A stretch of 30,360 bases of DNA from Herminiimonas sp. (GCA_014377155.1 JACMQD010000138.1:1-30360), one strand, 5' to 3'. Counted from the stretch's first letter, positions 9,238 to 17,591 are shown. Program-made: numbers and translations. The notes: generated by a model not told the origin, from the sequence alone.

Positions 9238-9987
9238 TTATGCGAATTGCAAGCTAGCCGTGTTGACGTTGATCGGCTCTTCTTGCAATGAGAAATTCAA
9301 AAGCAGCGTTTTTACCGTCGCGATGTCGTTGAACATCAGCACATCGATGATCGAAAGGCTAGGCTCGAAGCGCGTATCGAACTGCTGGTACTGGACTTCA
9401 TTCATCCGGCTGAATTTCAACGTGATTCCATGTCGCTTAAATTCGTCAAAGTGATAGAGGTCCATTCCGCCATGGGGATTGATATACACGTCGCCACCGA
9501 CTCTGCGCACTGTTTCGATCACGCGGCTCTCAGCAGTAAACTCACCTTCGATGCACAGATGCGAAGAAATCAGGAATGGCGTGTCGATCTCCATGTAGCA
9601 GCAGAGCGTGCGGATCGAATTTTCGACGTGTATGGCCAGATTTCGCTCCGGAAAAGTAATGATTTCCTCCAGTACCGGATACACGGACTTGAAAAAAGGC
9701 GCGCGCGCATAGGCAAAGGTGATGCGCTTTAACATCCGCTCCATTTCGAGTGGAAACCGATCCGCCAGGACGCGCTCGTTGATGGCGGCGGTGTAGCTAG
9801 CCCTGTTCAGGGGCAGCGTAAGGTATTGAACCCGGCCGTTTTCCAGAATACGGTTCCTGTTCACCCAACCCTGCTTGATGTACTGCAAAGTGTCGCCTAG
9901 TACAAACACATCGACTGCAGCGATCAGTTGAAAATATCCGAGGTACGGAAATAAATAAGGCTGCATCATTCCAACTGTTTTACCCAT
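9238..9987 (-). CDS. wbqC: WbqC-family protein (probable amino-sugar modification)
   Basis: A 249-residue protein of the WbqC-like family. The hallmarks are the opening MQPYLFPYLGYFQLI, followed by VFVLGDTLQYIKQGWVNRNRI, then INPHGGMDLYHFDEFKRHGI in the C-terminal third. The start at 9987 has AAGGA seven bases upstream. The family is named for a gene in the E. coli O121/Shigella dysenteriae 7 O-antigen cluster, which from memory makes an N-acylated Qui4N; members are commonly next to vioA-type aminotransferases, as here. The likely role is attaching an acyl or aminoacyl (for example glycyl) group to the amino sugar, but the reaction is inference and not established for this protein. It follows the 4-epimerase gene by 66 bp. 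Confidence 0.85.
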   Translation of the reverse strand: MGKTVGMMQPYLFPYLGYFQLIAAVDVFVLGDTLQYIKQGWVNRNRILENGRVQYLTLPLNRASYTAAINERVLADRFPLEMERMLKRITFAYARAPFFKSVYPVLEEIITFPERNLAIHVENSIRTLCCYMEIDTPFLISSHLCIEGEFTAESRVIETVRRVGGDVYINPHGGMDLYHFDEFKRHGITLKFSRMNEVQYQQFDTRFEPSLSIIDVLMFNDIATVKTLLLNFSLQEEPINVNTASLQFA

Positions 9988-10053
9988 ATCACCGTCCTTG
10001 AAAAGTCATAAAGTGTCAGACATGTTGGTGCCGGGTAGCAGTCGTCGAAAACC

Positions 10054-11142
10054 CTACATCAAACCAGCCTCGACGCCCGTTGCGCCGGCAGCGTGTTTTC
10101 CCAGTTGCGTCACATACCAAGGCATCGCCTTTTCCAGTCCTTCGCCAATGCGGTGCGTCGGTAGGTAGCCCAGACCGTGCGCGACCTTGCTGATATCGGC
10201 CTGCGAATGCATCACATCACCCGCGCGAAAATCCCGAAACACCGCGTCTTTTTCGAACGCAATGCCGTTGTCACCCAAGATCCGTTTCAAATGGTCGAAG
10301 AGCTGGTTGAGGGTGGTAATGTCACCGACGGCCACGTTATAGACTTCATTCTTGCTGTCGTCGGCGGCGGGTGCCGCCAGCAAATTGGCTTGTACCGCGT
10401 TATCCACGAAGCAGAAGTCACGGCTGGTCGCGCCATCGCCATTAATGATTACGTCGTCGTTGGCGATCATTGCCGCGATCCATTTCGGAATGACAGCGGC
10501 ATACGCGCCGTTGGGATCTTGCCGTTTGCCGAAGACATTAAAATATCGAAGGCCAATGGTTTTAAAGCCATAGCAGCGCGCGAACACGTCGGCATACAGT
10601 TCATTGACATACTTGGTCACGGCATAAGGTGACAGCGGCTTGCCGATGCAGTGCTCGACTTTCGGCAGGCCGGGATGGTCGCCATAGGTCGAGCTCGATG
10701 CAGCATAGACAAACGTTTTAACGTGTGCATCCCTTGAAGCAACCAGCATGTTGATGAAGCCGTTGATATTGGTATGATTGGTGGCCAGCGGATCTGCCAA
10801 CGAACGCGGCACCGAACCCAGCGCCGCCTGATGTAGTACGTAATCGACGCCCTGCACGGCCTCACGACACGCCGTTATATTGCAGATATCGTCGTCGATC
10901 AAACGAAAATTCTTCCATTGATCCGGTGTGACCAGGCATTGCACTTCTTCCAGGTTATGCCGGTGGCCGGTCGCAAAATTATCCAGGCCGACTACGACCT
11001 GATTTAGCTTGAGCAGGGTTTCAAGCAGATTAGAACCGATGAATCCGGCGCATCCTGTTATCAGCCAGGTTCGTGGGCGTGTCTGCAGCGCGTGCCGCAC
11101 CTGATCGTAATGTTGCATGGCGGGTTTGTCGGCGGTTGTCAA
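10054..11142 (-). CDS. wbpP: WbpP/TviC-type UDP-N-acetylglucosamine (or -GlcNAcA) 4-epimerase
   Basis: SDR enzyme interconverting UDP-GlcNAc/UDP-GalNAc, or their uronic acids. The 362 residues are closely similar to P. aeruginosa Wbp[20 protein letters not shown] (GxxGxxG, Gly30-Gly36), [41 protein letters not shown], catalytic Tyr173/Lys177 in [17 protein letters not shown] and [21 protein letters not shown] take a TTG at 11142 as the start because AAGGAG lies six bases before it; an in-frame ATG eight codons later has no ribosome site. The AAGGAG overlaps the stop of the dehydrogenase gene upstream, so the two are translationally linked. Together with that enzyme it should supply UDP-GalNAcA. 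Confidence 0.95.
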   Translation of the reverse strand: MTTADKPAMQHYDQVRHALQTRPRTWLITGCAGFIGSNLLETLLKLNQVVVGLDNFATGHRHNLEEVQCLVTPDQWKNFRLIDDDICNITACREAVQGVDYVLHQAALGSVPRSLADPLATNHTNINGFINMLVASRDAHVKTFVYAASSSTYGDHPGLPKVEHCIGKPLSPYAVTKYVNELYADVFARCYGFKTIGLRYFNVFGKRQDPNGAYAAVIPKWIAAMIANDDVIINGDGATSRDFCFVDNAVQANLLAAPAADDSKNEVYNVAVGDITTLNQLFDHLKRILGDNGIAFEKDAVFRDFRAGDVMHSQADISKVAHGLGYLPTHRIGEGLEKAMPWYVTQLGKHAAGATGVEAGLM

Positions 11143-11153
11143 TGCGATCTCCT

Positions 11154-12431
11154 TCACAGCCGAATGTCGGCTTCGTCTTTTGGCAGCACGTATTTCAGGT
11201 CGTACAAGACGTGCGTCGACTTTCCGAAACGTCGCATCCCTGCCGCTCCGAGCTCTTTGAATTCGCGGTGCGCAACTGCCAGGACGATCGCATCGTAAGC
11301 CCCCCGTTCCGGGGCACGAATCGGGGTTAGGCCGTATTCGTGCTCGGCACTTTCGGCACTGACCCAAGGGTCATGCACATCGACACGGATGTTGTAATCC
11401 TTGAGCTTTTCAATGATGTCGATTACCTTGGTGTTGCGCAGGTCTGGGCAGTTTTCCTTGAACGCGAGGCCCATGACCAGGACATTGGCACCGTCGAGGG
11501 GAATCGACCGCTTGATCATCTGCTTGATCAGCTGGCCGACCACATAGCCAGCCATGTTGTCGTTGATACGGCGACCTGCCAAAATGACTTGCGGATGATA
11601 GCCAAGTCCTTCGGCCCGATAGGTCAGGTAATAAGGGTCGACGCCGATGCAGTGACCACCCACCAGACCGGGACGGAAAGGCAGGAAATTCCATTTCGTA
11701 CCAGCGGCCTTCAACACATCCTCGGTATCGATGTCCATTTTCCTGAACAGGATCGCCAGTTCGTTCATCAAAGCGATATTGAGGTCACGTTGGGTGTTTT
11801 CGATGACCTTGGCAGCTTCGGCGACCTTGATCGAACTTGCCTTGTGCGTACCCGCGTGGATGATGCTGGCGTATAGGGAATCGACGAAATCAGCTGTCTC
11901 CGGCGTCGAGCCGGATGTGATCTTGACGATATTGGTCAGGCGATGCTCTTTGTCACCCGGGTTGATGCGCTCGGGGCTGTAGCCGACAAAGAAATCGTCA
12001 TTGAACTTGAGACCGGAAATGCGCTCGATCACCGGCACGCAGTAGTCTTCGGTCGCGCCGGGGTACACAGTCGATTCATACACGACGGTGTCACCTTTCT
12101 TGATGACGGCACCGACTGTCTCGGACGCTTTCTGCAAAGGCGTCAGGTCCGGACGCTTGTGATCGTCGACCGGCGTCGGTACCGTTACGATATAGACGGT
12201 TGCCTGCCGGAGGTCGTCGATGTCGGTCGAATAAGTCAGGCGCGTAGCAGCCGCCAGTTGCTCCTTCTCGGCTTCCAGCGTGACATCGATGCCGCGCTTG
12301 AGCTCGTCGACCCGACGCTGGTTGATGTCAAAACCGAGTGTCGGATATCTCGATCCGAACTCGACTGCCAATGGCAAGCCGACATATCCAAGGCCGATGA
12401 TTGCGATGCGGGTATTGAGCGATATTTTCAT
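11154..12431 (-). CDS. tviB: TviB/WbpO-type UDP-N-acetylhexosamine 6-dehydrogenase
   Basis: NAD-dependent nucleotide-sugar dehydrogenase that oxidises C6 of UDP-GlcNAc or UDP-GalNAc to the uronic acid. The 425 residues carry the Rossmann motif GLGYVGLP (13-20), the [12 protein letters not shown] block (152-163) specific to the HexNAc branch, and the catalytic Cys261 in [12 protein letters not shown], followed by [12 protein letters not shown]. It is first in the sugar-precursor block behind the ops leader and only 11 bases from the epimerase start. No strong ribosome site precedes the ATG at 12431. Which epimer is oxidised cannot be told from sequence. Confidence 0.95.
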   Translation of the reverse strand: MKISLNTRIAIIGLGYVGLPLAVEFGSRYPTLGFDINQRRVDELKRGIDVTLEAEKEQLAAATRLTYSTDIDDLRQATVYIVTVPTPVDDHKRPDLTPLQKASETVGAVIKKGDTVVYESTVYPGATEDYCVPVIERISGLKFNDDFFVGYSPERINPGDKEHRLTNIVKITSGSTPETADFVDSLYASIIHAGTHKASSIKVAEAAKVIENTQRDLNIALMNELAILFRKMDIDTEDVLKAAGTKWNFLPFRPGLVGGHCIGVDPYYLTYRAEGLGYHPQVILAGRRINDNMAGYVVGQLIKQMIKRSIPLDGANVLVMGLAFKENCPDLRNTKVIDIIEKLKDYNIRVDVHDPWVSAESAEHEYGLTPIRAPERGAYDAIVLAVAHREFKELGAAGMRRFGKSTHVLYDLKYVLPKDEADIRL

Positions 12432-12598
12432 GATTTTATCATTCAGTAAATGCTTGGTCGGTTAAAAAGCAAATCAAAATTTGGGGTGTTTCCCGATCGT
12501 CTAGGTAACCTTGTGCCGACGATGCGCTGGGCTACAGCGCCGTCGCGCATTGCCGGCCGCGTGCTGCTCATTGCTCAAGTACCATGCCGGGCAATCAG

Positions 12599-12611
12599 GC
12601 ACGCTACCGCC
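12599..12611 (-). promoter_or_regulatory. ops element (RfaH recruitment and pause site)
   Basis: The minus strand reads GGCGGTAGCGTGC, identical in 13 of 13 bases to the enterobacterial ops element that pauses RNA polymerase and loads RfaH through the non-template strand. The flanking bases extend the match to GGGCGGTAGCGTGCC, as in the 3' end of JUMPstart; the remaining 5' part of JUMPstart is not conserved. It is in the correct orientation, about 105 nt after the stop of an RfaH-type gene and upstream of the sugar-nucleotide genes. A chance exact match in 30 kb on either strand would be roughly one in a thousand. Confidence 0.9.
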
Positions 12612-12614
12612 CGT

Positions 12615-12635
12615 GGATGCATGTGCCCATCATCC
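12615..12635 (-). other. Hairpin immediately upstream of ops
   Basis: The minus strand can fold GGATG+ATG against CAT+CATCC with one bulged G and a GGCA loop. It ends three bases before the ops element. It could affect pausing or loading; its role is unknown. Confidence 0.45.
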
Positions 12636-12673
12636 AAAAAACATTTGCGCGGCAAGTAATCTCGTCCCGTTCT

Positions 12674-12698
12674 CCCCACCAGACAACTGTCTGAGGGG
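12674..12698 (-). terminator. Hairpin directly after the RfaH-like gene
   Basis: CCCC and CAGACA arms (12674-12677, 12680-12685) pair with TGTCTG and GGGG (12688-12693, 12695-12698), starting 17 nt after the stop codon on the minus strand. There is no T-run, so it is more likely a 3'-end-stabilising or partially terminating stem than a full intrinsic terminator. Confidence 0.4.
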
Positions 12699-12715
12699 CG
12701 CACGTCGACGCTTGG

Positions 12716-13225
12716 TTACGCTACTTTTTTTAAAGCGTTCACAGCAAATGCCAGCTTCTGCGGCTGACTTATCATGTCGATCAGCAACAGCGCGCGTGCG
12801 GTGCCATCCGAGAGTTGATAGATGCCTTCCAGGCCGGCAAACGCCCCATCGATCACCGCGACTTTTTCGCCTGCTTGAAACGCTCGTTCGAACTTGACGT
12901 GCGGTATCGCGCGCATCGCGTCGACGCATGCATTCGGCAGTGTCGCGAAACGCCCGCCGAATGCAACGAGGCTGGTAACACCACGCGTACTGCGAATCGG
13001 TGACCAGTTCGTGTTGTGTGTCGTCAGCTGAACAAACAGGTAGCGGGAAAACAGCGGCTCGATGCTCGTCTGCGGCTTGCCTCCACGGATTCTCCTATTT
13101 GACAGTGTCGGCAAGAAGCAGGTATAGCGCTGGTTTTCCAATTGCTCCAATGCGCGAAATTCCTGCCGTGACTTGGTCTGGACGACGTACCAGGAAGCTG
13201 CTTCCGCTTGTGCCGATTCGCTCAT
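12716..13225 (-). CDS. rfaH: RfaH-type specialised NusG paralog (transcription antiterminator)
   Basis: Predicted 169-residue antiterminator that binds RNA polymerase at ops sites and suppresses pausing and Rho termination in long surface-polysaccharide operons. The NGN domain (about 11-108) aligns with E. coli RfaH: WYVVQTKSRQEF, IEPLFSRYLFVQL and STRGVTSLVAFGG. The KOW domain (about 117-169) reads GEKVAVIDGAFAGLEGIYQL then TARALLLIDMI. Residues matching the E. coli domain-locking salt bridge Glu48-Arg138 are present (Glu56, Arg144), as is Arg73 (Arg81), so autoinhibition and fold switching are plausible. The ATG at 13225 has AGGAAG five bases upstream and overlaps the preceding gene's stop (ATGA). 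Unlike enterobacterial rfaH it is embedded in the cluster it probably controls, just upstream of an ops site. Confidence 0.93.
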   Translation of the reverse strand: MSESAQAEAASWYVVQTKSRQEFRALEQLENQRYTCFLPTLSNRRIRGGKPQTSIEPLFSRYLFVQLTTHNTNWSPIRSTRGVTSLVAFGGRFATLPNACVDAMRAIPHVKFERAFQAGEKVAVIDGAFAGLEGIYQLSDGTARALLLIDMISQPQKLAFAVNALKKVA

Positions 13226-14397
13226 GGCAACTTCCTCAGCGACACCCCTGAACGTGTCATGACTGGCCGGCTTGGCTGAACGACTGTCCGCTCCTGCGTC
13301 CAGCGTCCACGGACGAGACGCTTGTAGGCCGTCAGATAGGCCATGACCTGCAACAACAGCACGGCGAGTGCACCAGAAATGGTCGTGCCGAAGGCGACCG
13401 ACATGAACGTTGTCATTGCAATCCAGCTGGCAACAACGCAGGCCACAGCAGCATTGCGAATCCATGGCCGGTAGCGATTGACGGGAATGCGCTGGCACAC
13501 CAGGCGACGATAGATCAGCGTATGCAAATGCAGGCGGTCAGGTGCGCCGGGACTGAGCTTGCGGATGACTTTCCGACGATAGATGCTGAAAACGACTTCG
13601 ATTACCGGATAGGCACATATGGCAAATACCTGCCACGCATTGATGGTGGGATTGCGGATCACCAGCAGGACCGCGACTTCGGCCAGCAGGTACCCCAGCA
13701 AATAGGCGCCACCGTCACCTAAGAACAGCCTGCCGGTTGGATAATTCACTGCAAGAAAACCGAGGGTTGCACCAATGCCGGCTAACGCGAGATAGACGAT
13801 GAATACATCACCGGCTTCCCAAGCCAAGAATCCTAGGCCGGTCAGGATGATGACCACGGCGCTACCAGCCACCCCGTTGAAACCGTCGATAATATTGATG
13901 GAGTTGGCCACGCCGGCAACGGCGAATGCGGTGACGCACACAGCGATCGGCACGAAGCCGAGCAGCGTATCAATGCCAGGGATATCGAGCCGCGACAGGT
14001 AAGCGCCTGACAGCCAGCATGCCAGTAGCGCACTGGTAAAAGTTGCCAGGAGCCGCATCTTGACCGACACCTTCTTGGTAAGGTCTTCTTGCAAACCAGC
14101 CAGGAAAGCAGGCATGCCCGCCAATAAAATCAGGAACAGTCCGTCGACGTCGACATGACGTACCGAATACGGATCATCGATTGCAGACAAGATGATTACC
14201 ACCAGAATGCCGGTCACCACGGCAATGCCACCGACGCGCGGGATCGGCGCCTTATGCGCTTTCTGAATGCCTGCAAGGTCGTAATCGAGCGAATACTTGC
14301 CGTGCCATGCCTGCGTATAGACGATCAGCATGCTGATCGTGAAACTGGCGATCGCAGCGACCATTACAATGTCGAATATGCCTGACGCTGGCATCAT
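13222..14397 (-). CDS. WecA/MraY-type undecaprenyl-phosphate HexNAc-1-P transferase
   Basis: Integral membrane enzyme that starts glycan assembly by moving a sugar-1-phosphate from a UDP-sugar to undecaprenyl phosphate. The 391-residue protein begins at the ATG at 14397 (AGAGGG five bases upstream); longer versions up to 14562 have no ribosome site. About ten hydrophobic segments are interspersed with family motifs: KAHKAPIPRVGGIAV (47-61), GLQEDLTKKVS (101-111, in the position of the Asp-Asp motif, here Glu-Asp), NSINIIDGFNG (165-175), FLGDGGAYLLG (225-235) and the His-x-His loop at HLHTLIYRR (290-298). It overlaps the RfaH-like gene by 4 bp. The exact sugar (GlcNAc, GalNAc or a deoxy amino sugar) is uncertain. 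Confidence 0.92.
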   Translation of the reverse strand: MMPASGIFDIVMVAAIASFTISMLIVYTQAWHGKYSLDYDLAGIQKAHKAPIPRVGGIAVVTGILVVIILSAIDDPYSVRHVDVDGLFLILLAGMPAFLAGLQEDLTKKVSVKMRLLATFTSALLACWLSGAYLSRLDIPGIDTLLGFVPIAVCVTAFAVAGVANSINIIDGFNGVAGSAVVIILTGLGFLAWEAGDVFIVYLALAGIGATLGFLAVNYPTGRLFLGDGGAYLLGYLLAEVAVLLVIRNPTINAWQVFAICAYPVIEVVFSIYRRKVIRKLSPGAPDRLHLHTLIYRRLVCQRIPVNRYRPWIRNAAVACVVASWIAMTTFMSVAFGTTISGALAVLLLQVMAYLTAYKRLVRGRWTQERTVVQPSRPVMTRSGVSLRKLP

Positions 14398-15276
14398 GAT
14401 TTCCCTCTGACTTAAAAGTGATCGGTCTATGAATGAAGGTCTGTACCCGGAACACCGGTAACAGTCGGCATACGTGCGCTTGCCTGAACGACCAAGGTGC
14501 GGCGATGTAGACGCCGACCAGCCGGAAATTCGAATCCGCTCCCCGTATTTAGCGAACCACAACCTCTGACCCGTAACATTTTTTTCACTTCAGAATTCCT
14601 GAACAGCGTCTTACACGCCATGTAGTTTCTTTGAGAATTTTTATTACCAATGTGTCATTACTCTACCTGCTGAAGTAGCAAAAAATAAGCATCGAATTTC
14701 GATTGGTTGTCGTTAAAAAGTGCGTGATTGATCCAATTTTTCGATAGATTTTTTTTGTGGGACTCTCGGCGTAATCCGATTTGGCGACGTCAGCGGCCAG
14801 CTGACAAATTTATGCATAAACGCAGGGCCAGCAAGGTCCTACGCGGTCCGGTCAGAGCGTGTCACGCGGGCTTTTCAGACAGATGAAACGGCGTTGACCG
14901 ATCCCTTGCCTTGCGCAGTAGGGCACGCTTACGACGTGCCTGGCGATTAAGAAATATGCAGCGTTATTGCGATCGCACAAACTGCGCCGATCGGCACTAC
15001 CGATTGGTGAACATGCAATATTTTTATCGTGAATGCGGCGGAGAAAATGCGACGACAGCAGCTCGCGCACACCACTCTGAAGCACGAGATATCCGCGCCC
15101 AGCGAGGATCGGTGCGCAGTTGCAAGAGTAGAGGGTTGCCGGCGGCTTTCACCGCACGAAGGTCAGAAGCGTACCTGCAAACCAGACGGGCAGCGGGTCG
15201 CTATTGACCGATTGGTTCAGTCTGCGTTCTCTCGACAGACCCGGCGCGCCCGAAGTGTCCGCCGGGTCGATTCCAA
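14398..15276. other. 879-bp gene-free gap with an A+T-rich island upstream of the initiating transferase
   Basis: No frame of either strand in this gap looks coding. About 14570-14760 is distinctly A+T-rich, unlike the surroundings. It carries inverted repeats at 14589-14603 (TTCAG/CTGAA), 14691-14703 (ATCGAA-T-TTCGAT, perfect) and 14789-14805 (GTCAGC/GCTGAC). This is the natural place for the promoter and operators of the second half of the polysaccharide cluster. I could not pick a convincing -35/-10 pair. Confidence 0.55.
15238..15268 (-). terminator. Perfect 9-bp hairpin just after wzc
   Basis: Arms 15260-15268 and 15238-15246 are fully complementary and G+C-rich, around a 13-base loop. 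On the minus strand it starts eight bases after the wzc stop. No T-run follows. With the 879-bp gap behind it, it may mark the end of a wza-wzc transcript. Confidence 0.45.
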
Positions 15277-17520
15277 TCAGGCATTAGCCAGTCCTGGGTA
15301 CAGCGTATCGCGGTATTTACCGTACTTATATCCATAGCCGTAATTGCCGGGCCTGAGTTTCATGTCGTTGAAGAGCACTCCTTCGACGGACAGGCCGGCA
15401 TGTCGCATGCGCTTCACGCCATCCTGGATTTCCTCGTTGGTCGTCACGCCGGCACGCGCCAGAATGTAGATCGCACCGGCATGCGCGCCGATAATCATCG
15501 CATCGGCTGCGACCATGATTGGCGATGCATCGACCATGATCAGGTCATACTGATTCGACAGGGTTTTGAGTAATTCGGCGAAGCTTGGTCGTAACAGCAA
15601 TTCCGAAGGATTGAGCGGGATGCGTCCGGTTGAAATGAAGTCCAGGTTGTCGACCACGTTACGGTGCATGATCTGGTCGAGCGCCTTGCTGCCCTCAATG
15701 AAATCGGACAGCCCGCCTTCGCGCCGGCGACCGAAATACTGGTGCAATTGTCCGTTGCGGAAATCGGCGTCGATCAGCAGCACACGCTTGCCGGTCATGG
15801 CGATGACTGCAGCAAGATTGACCGATACGAAGGTCTTGCCCATGCCCGGTGTCGGCCCGGTCACCATCAGGATGTTGTTGCGCATTCTGGGCATCGAGTG
15901 TTGCAAGGCCGTCCGGAAACCTCGTAAGCTTTCGATTGCCATGTCGCCGGACGATTCCTTGGCCAGCAAAGGCATCTGTGGCGCACCTTTTTGCAAACGA
16001 CGGAAGTACTCTTCCTGCTTGCGGCTGTGCGGTATGGTGGCATAAACCGGCACGCCCAGCACTTTTTCGATACGTTGCGGATCGTCGATACCGCCAGCGA
16101 GCCATTTGCGCATGAATACGAACAGCATGCCGAGCAACAGGCCTACCAGTGTGGCTATACCGATGACCTTGCCAGGAGCAGCCGCAACGGATTTTTCAGG
16201 TGTCATCGCCGGGTCTACCAGACGCACGTTGCCGACCTTGGCGATAGTGATCAGGCGAAGTTGTTGAGCGGTATTCGACAAGGCCGTGTAGAGGTCGGTC
16301 TTGACCTTGACGTCGCGACTAAGCCTTAACACTTCTTGTTCGAGTAAAGGCATGCTCTTGATGTGCGCCGCGATCGCTTTTATCTCGTCGTTAATTTCAC
16401 GCATCTGCTGGTCGACGCCGTCGACAGCTGGATGACCGGGCATGAAGCGCACTAGCAGTTCGGTTTTTTTCTGCTGCAGTTCGATGCGCCGCGTCTTGGC
16501 TGCGGCCGCCTGTTGCAGGCTGATGCGCTCTTCCTCGTCCAGATTGACGGTACCTTTGCTGTTACGGAACTGGTTATATTTGGCTTCGGCGTCTTCGAGC
16601 TGGACCTTCAGTGCAGGTAACTGGGTATTGAGGAAGCTCAGCGATTTTTCCGATTCTTCGAGTTTACGCGCCAGATTCTGGCGGATGTATTCGTTGCCGA
16701 TTTCATTGAGAATGCTGCTGGCAACTTTCGGATCAGGCCGGCGCAGGCTGACGCCGATGATGCCGGATTGCTTGCCCTGCTCGGCAATGACTAGCGCCTT
16801 TTGCACGTCTTCGATGACATTCAGGCGTGACGTCCGTTTAAGTGTAAACCGTGCGCCCGGCTTGCCTTCAAGCTGGCTGACGGTCAGCAGAATCGGCCCC
16901 TTGGGGGTATCGATCTTGGTGGCGCTACCGATTTTTCCGATCGCTTGTACATCCTGGTCCTGATTGGTCAGGCGATACTCACCCTTGCCCATCGCGGTAA
17001 TTTGGAAGGGCAAGTTTTCCATTGGTTGCGGCACTTCGAAAAGTGACACGTCGATTTTTTCTCCACCCCAGGCATAGCCGCCGTAGCCAAGCAAACCGGG
17101 CGTGGACAAACCCTTGTTGTTATCGGCGACGAGCTTGCCGACAATTGGAAAATAATCCGGTTGCGCCGTGACGTATAGCTGCAGATTATCGATCGCCCGC
17201 GAGACCACCAGGCGCGATTGCAGTAGTTCCATCTCGGATGGCGTCGCGGTCTTCACATCGAACAATGTCGACAGTTCGCCAAGGATGTTCTTCGATTCGC
17301 GCTGGCTGCCTTCTTCGACGTGAATGAGCATGTTGGCCTGGTAGACCGGCTTGGCGGTATAAGTGTAGATTGCGCCGAGCAGGCCAGCCACCAACGCAAT
17401 TTTTACCAGCAGCCAGCGCTTGTCGTAGATCGTCTCAAGGTGATTGCGCAGGCCGAGATCGTCATCGTCCTGCAGCAACAACGGAACAGGTACCGCTTGC
17501 GGTGCGGGTAAAGTAAGCAT
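15277..17520 (-). CDS. wzc: Wzc-type polysaccharide co-polymerase / autophosphorylating tyrosine kinase
   Basis: Inner-membrane protein of 747 residues that controls polymer length and export with Wza. The N-terminal Wzz domain follows a first membrane segment at about 30-50 (LVKIALVAGLLGAIYTY). A coiled-coil stretch runs through about 280-430, then a GNVR-type region and a second membrane segment near 450. The cytoplasmic BY-kinase shows Walker A GPTPGMGKT (about 555), Walker A' VLLIDADFRNG (about 580) and Walker B DLIMVDASP (about 659). The tail is a tyrosine cluster, YGYGYKYGKYRDTLYP. I use the ATG at 17520 rather than a GTG at 17556 that lies inside a palindrome. No wzb-type phosphatase gene is in the window. 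Confidence 0.95.
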   Translation of the reverse strand: MLTLPAPQAVPVPLLLQDDDDLGLRNHLETIYDKRWLLVKIALVAGLLGAIYTYTAKPVYQANMLIHVEEGSQRESKNILGELSTLFDVKTATPSEMELLQSRLVVSRAIDNLQLYVTAQPDYFPIVGKLVADNNKGLSTPGLLGYGGYAWGGEKIDVSLFEVPQPMENLPFQITAMGKGEYRLTNQDQDVQAIGKIGSATKIDTPKGPILLTVSQLEGKPGARFTLKRTSRLNVIEDVQKALVIAEQGKQSGIIGVSLRRPDPKVASSILNEIGNEYIRQNLARKLEESEKSLSFLNTQLPALKVQLEDAEAKYNQFRNSKGTVNLDEEERISLQQAAAAKTRRIELQQKKTELLVRFMPGHPAVDGVDQQMREINDEIKAIAAHIKSMPLLEQEVLRLSRDVKVKTDLYTALSNTAQQLRLITIAKVGNVRLVDPAMTPEKSVAAAPGKVIGIATLVGLLLGMLFVFMRKWLAGGIDDPQRIEKVLGVPVYATIPHSRKQEEYFRRLQKGAPQMPLLAKESSGDMAIESLRGFRTALQHSMPRMRNNILMVTGPTPGMGKTFVSVNLAAVIAMTGKRVLLIDADFRNGQLHQYFGRRREGGLSDFIEGSKALDQIMHRNVVDNLDFISTGRIPLNPSELLLRPSFAELLKTLSNQYDLIMVDASPIMVAADAMIIGAHAGAIYILARAGVTTNEEIQDGVKRMRHAGLSVEGVLFNDMKLRPGNYGYGYKYGKYRDTLYPGLANA

Positions 17521-17551
17521 GGCATTTCCATTCAAGTAAGGACTACGGGTG

Positions 17552-17569
17552 CGCACCGGTACCGGTGCG
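17552..17569. repeat. Perfect 18-bp palindrome between wza and wzc
   Basis: CGCACCGGTACCGGTGCG is exactly self-complementary. It lies in the 71-bp gap between the wza stop and the wzc ATG, where it could fold as an mRNA hairpin and tune wzc relative to wza, or act as a DNA-binding site. Confidence 0.6.
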
Positions 17570-17591
17570 GACGGCGCATATCAGTCGCGGC

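Larger units (their letters stand above)
12432..12715 (-). promoter_or_regulatory. Leader between the RfaH-like gene and tviB, holding ops and several hairpins
   Basis: This 284-nt non-coding leader holds, in minus-strand order, a hairpin at 12698-12674, a weak terminator-like stem with a T6 tract (12655-12636), a bulged hairpin (12635-12615) and a perfect ops element (12611-12599). About 165 further bases follow before the tviB ATG. The arrangement looks like an antitermination control region. No open frame in it looks real. Confidence 0.6.

Noticed and set aside
13226..13498. Extended 260-residue version of the RfaH-like frame
   Set aside because: The extension lies entirely within the WecA/MraY-type gene in another frame; homology to RfaH begins after the ATG at 13225.
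14398..14562. Longer start for the WecA/MraY-type protein
   Set aside because: The added residues are not hydrophobic or conserved-looking, and the internal ATG at 14397 has a good ribosome site.
14852..15085. 77-codon minus-strand frame in the large gap, and overlapping plus-strand frames at 14911-15337
   Set aside because: No ribosome site, no recognisable motif and amino-acid composition unlike real proteins; several frames overlap on both strands.
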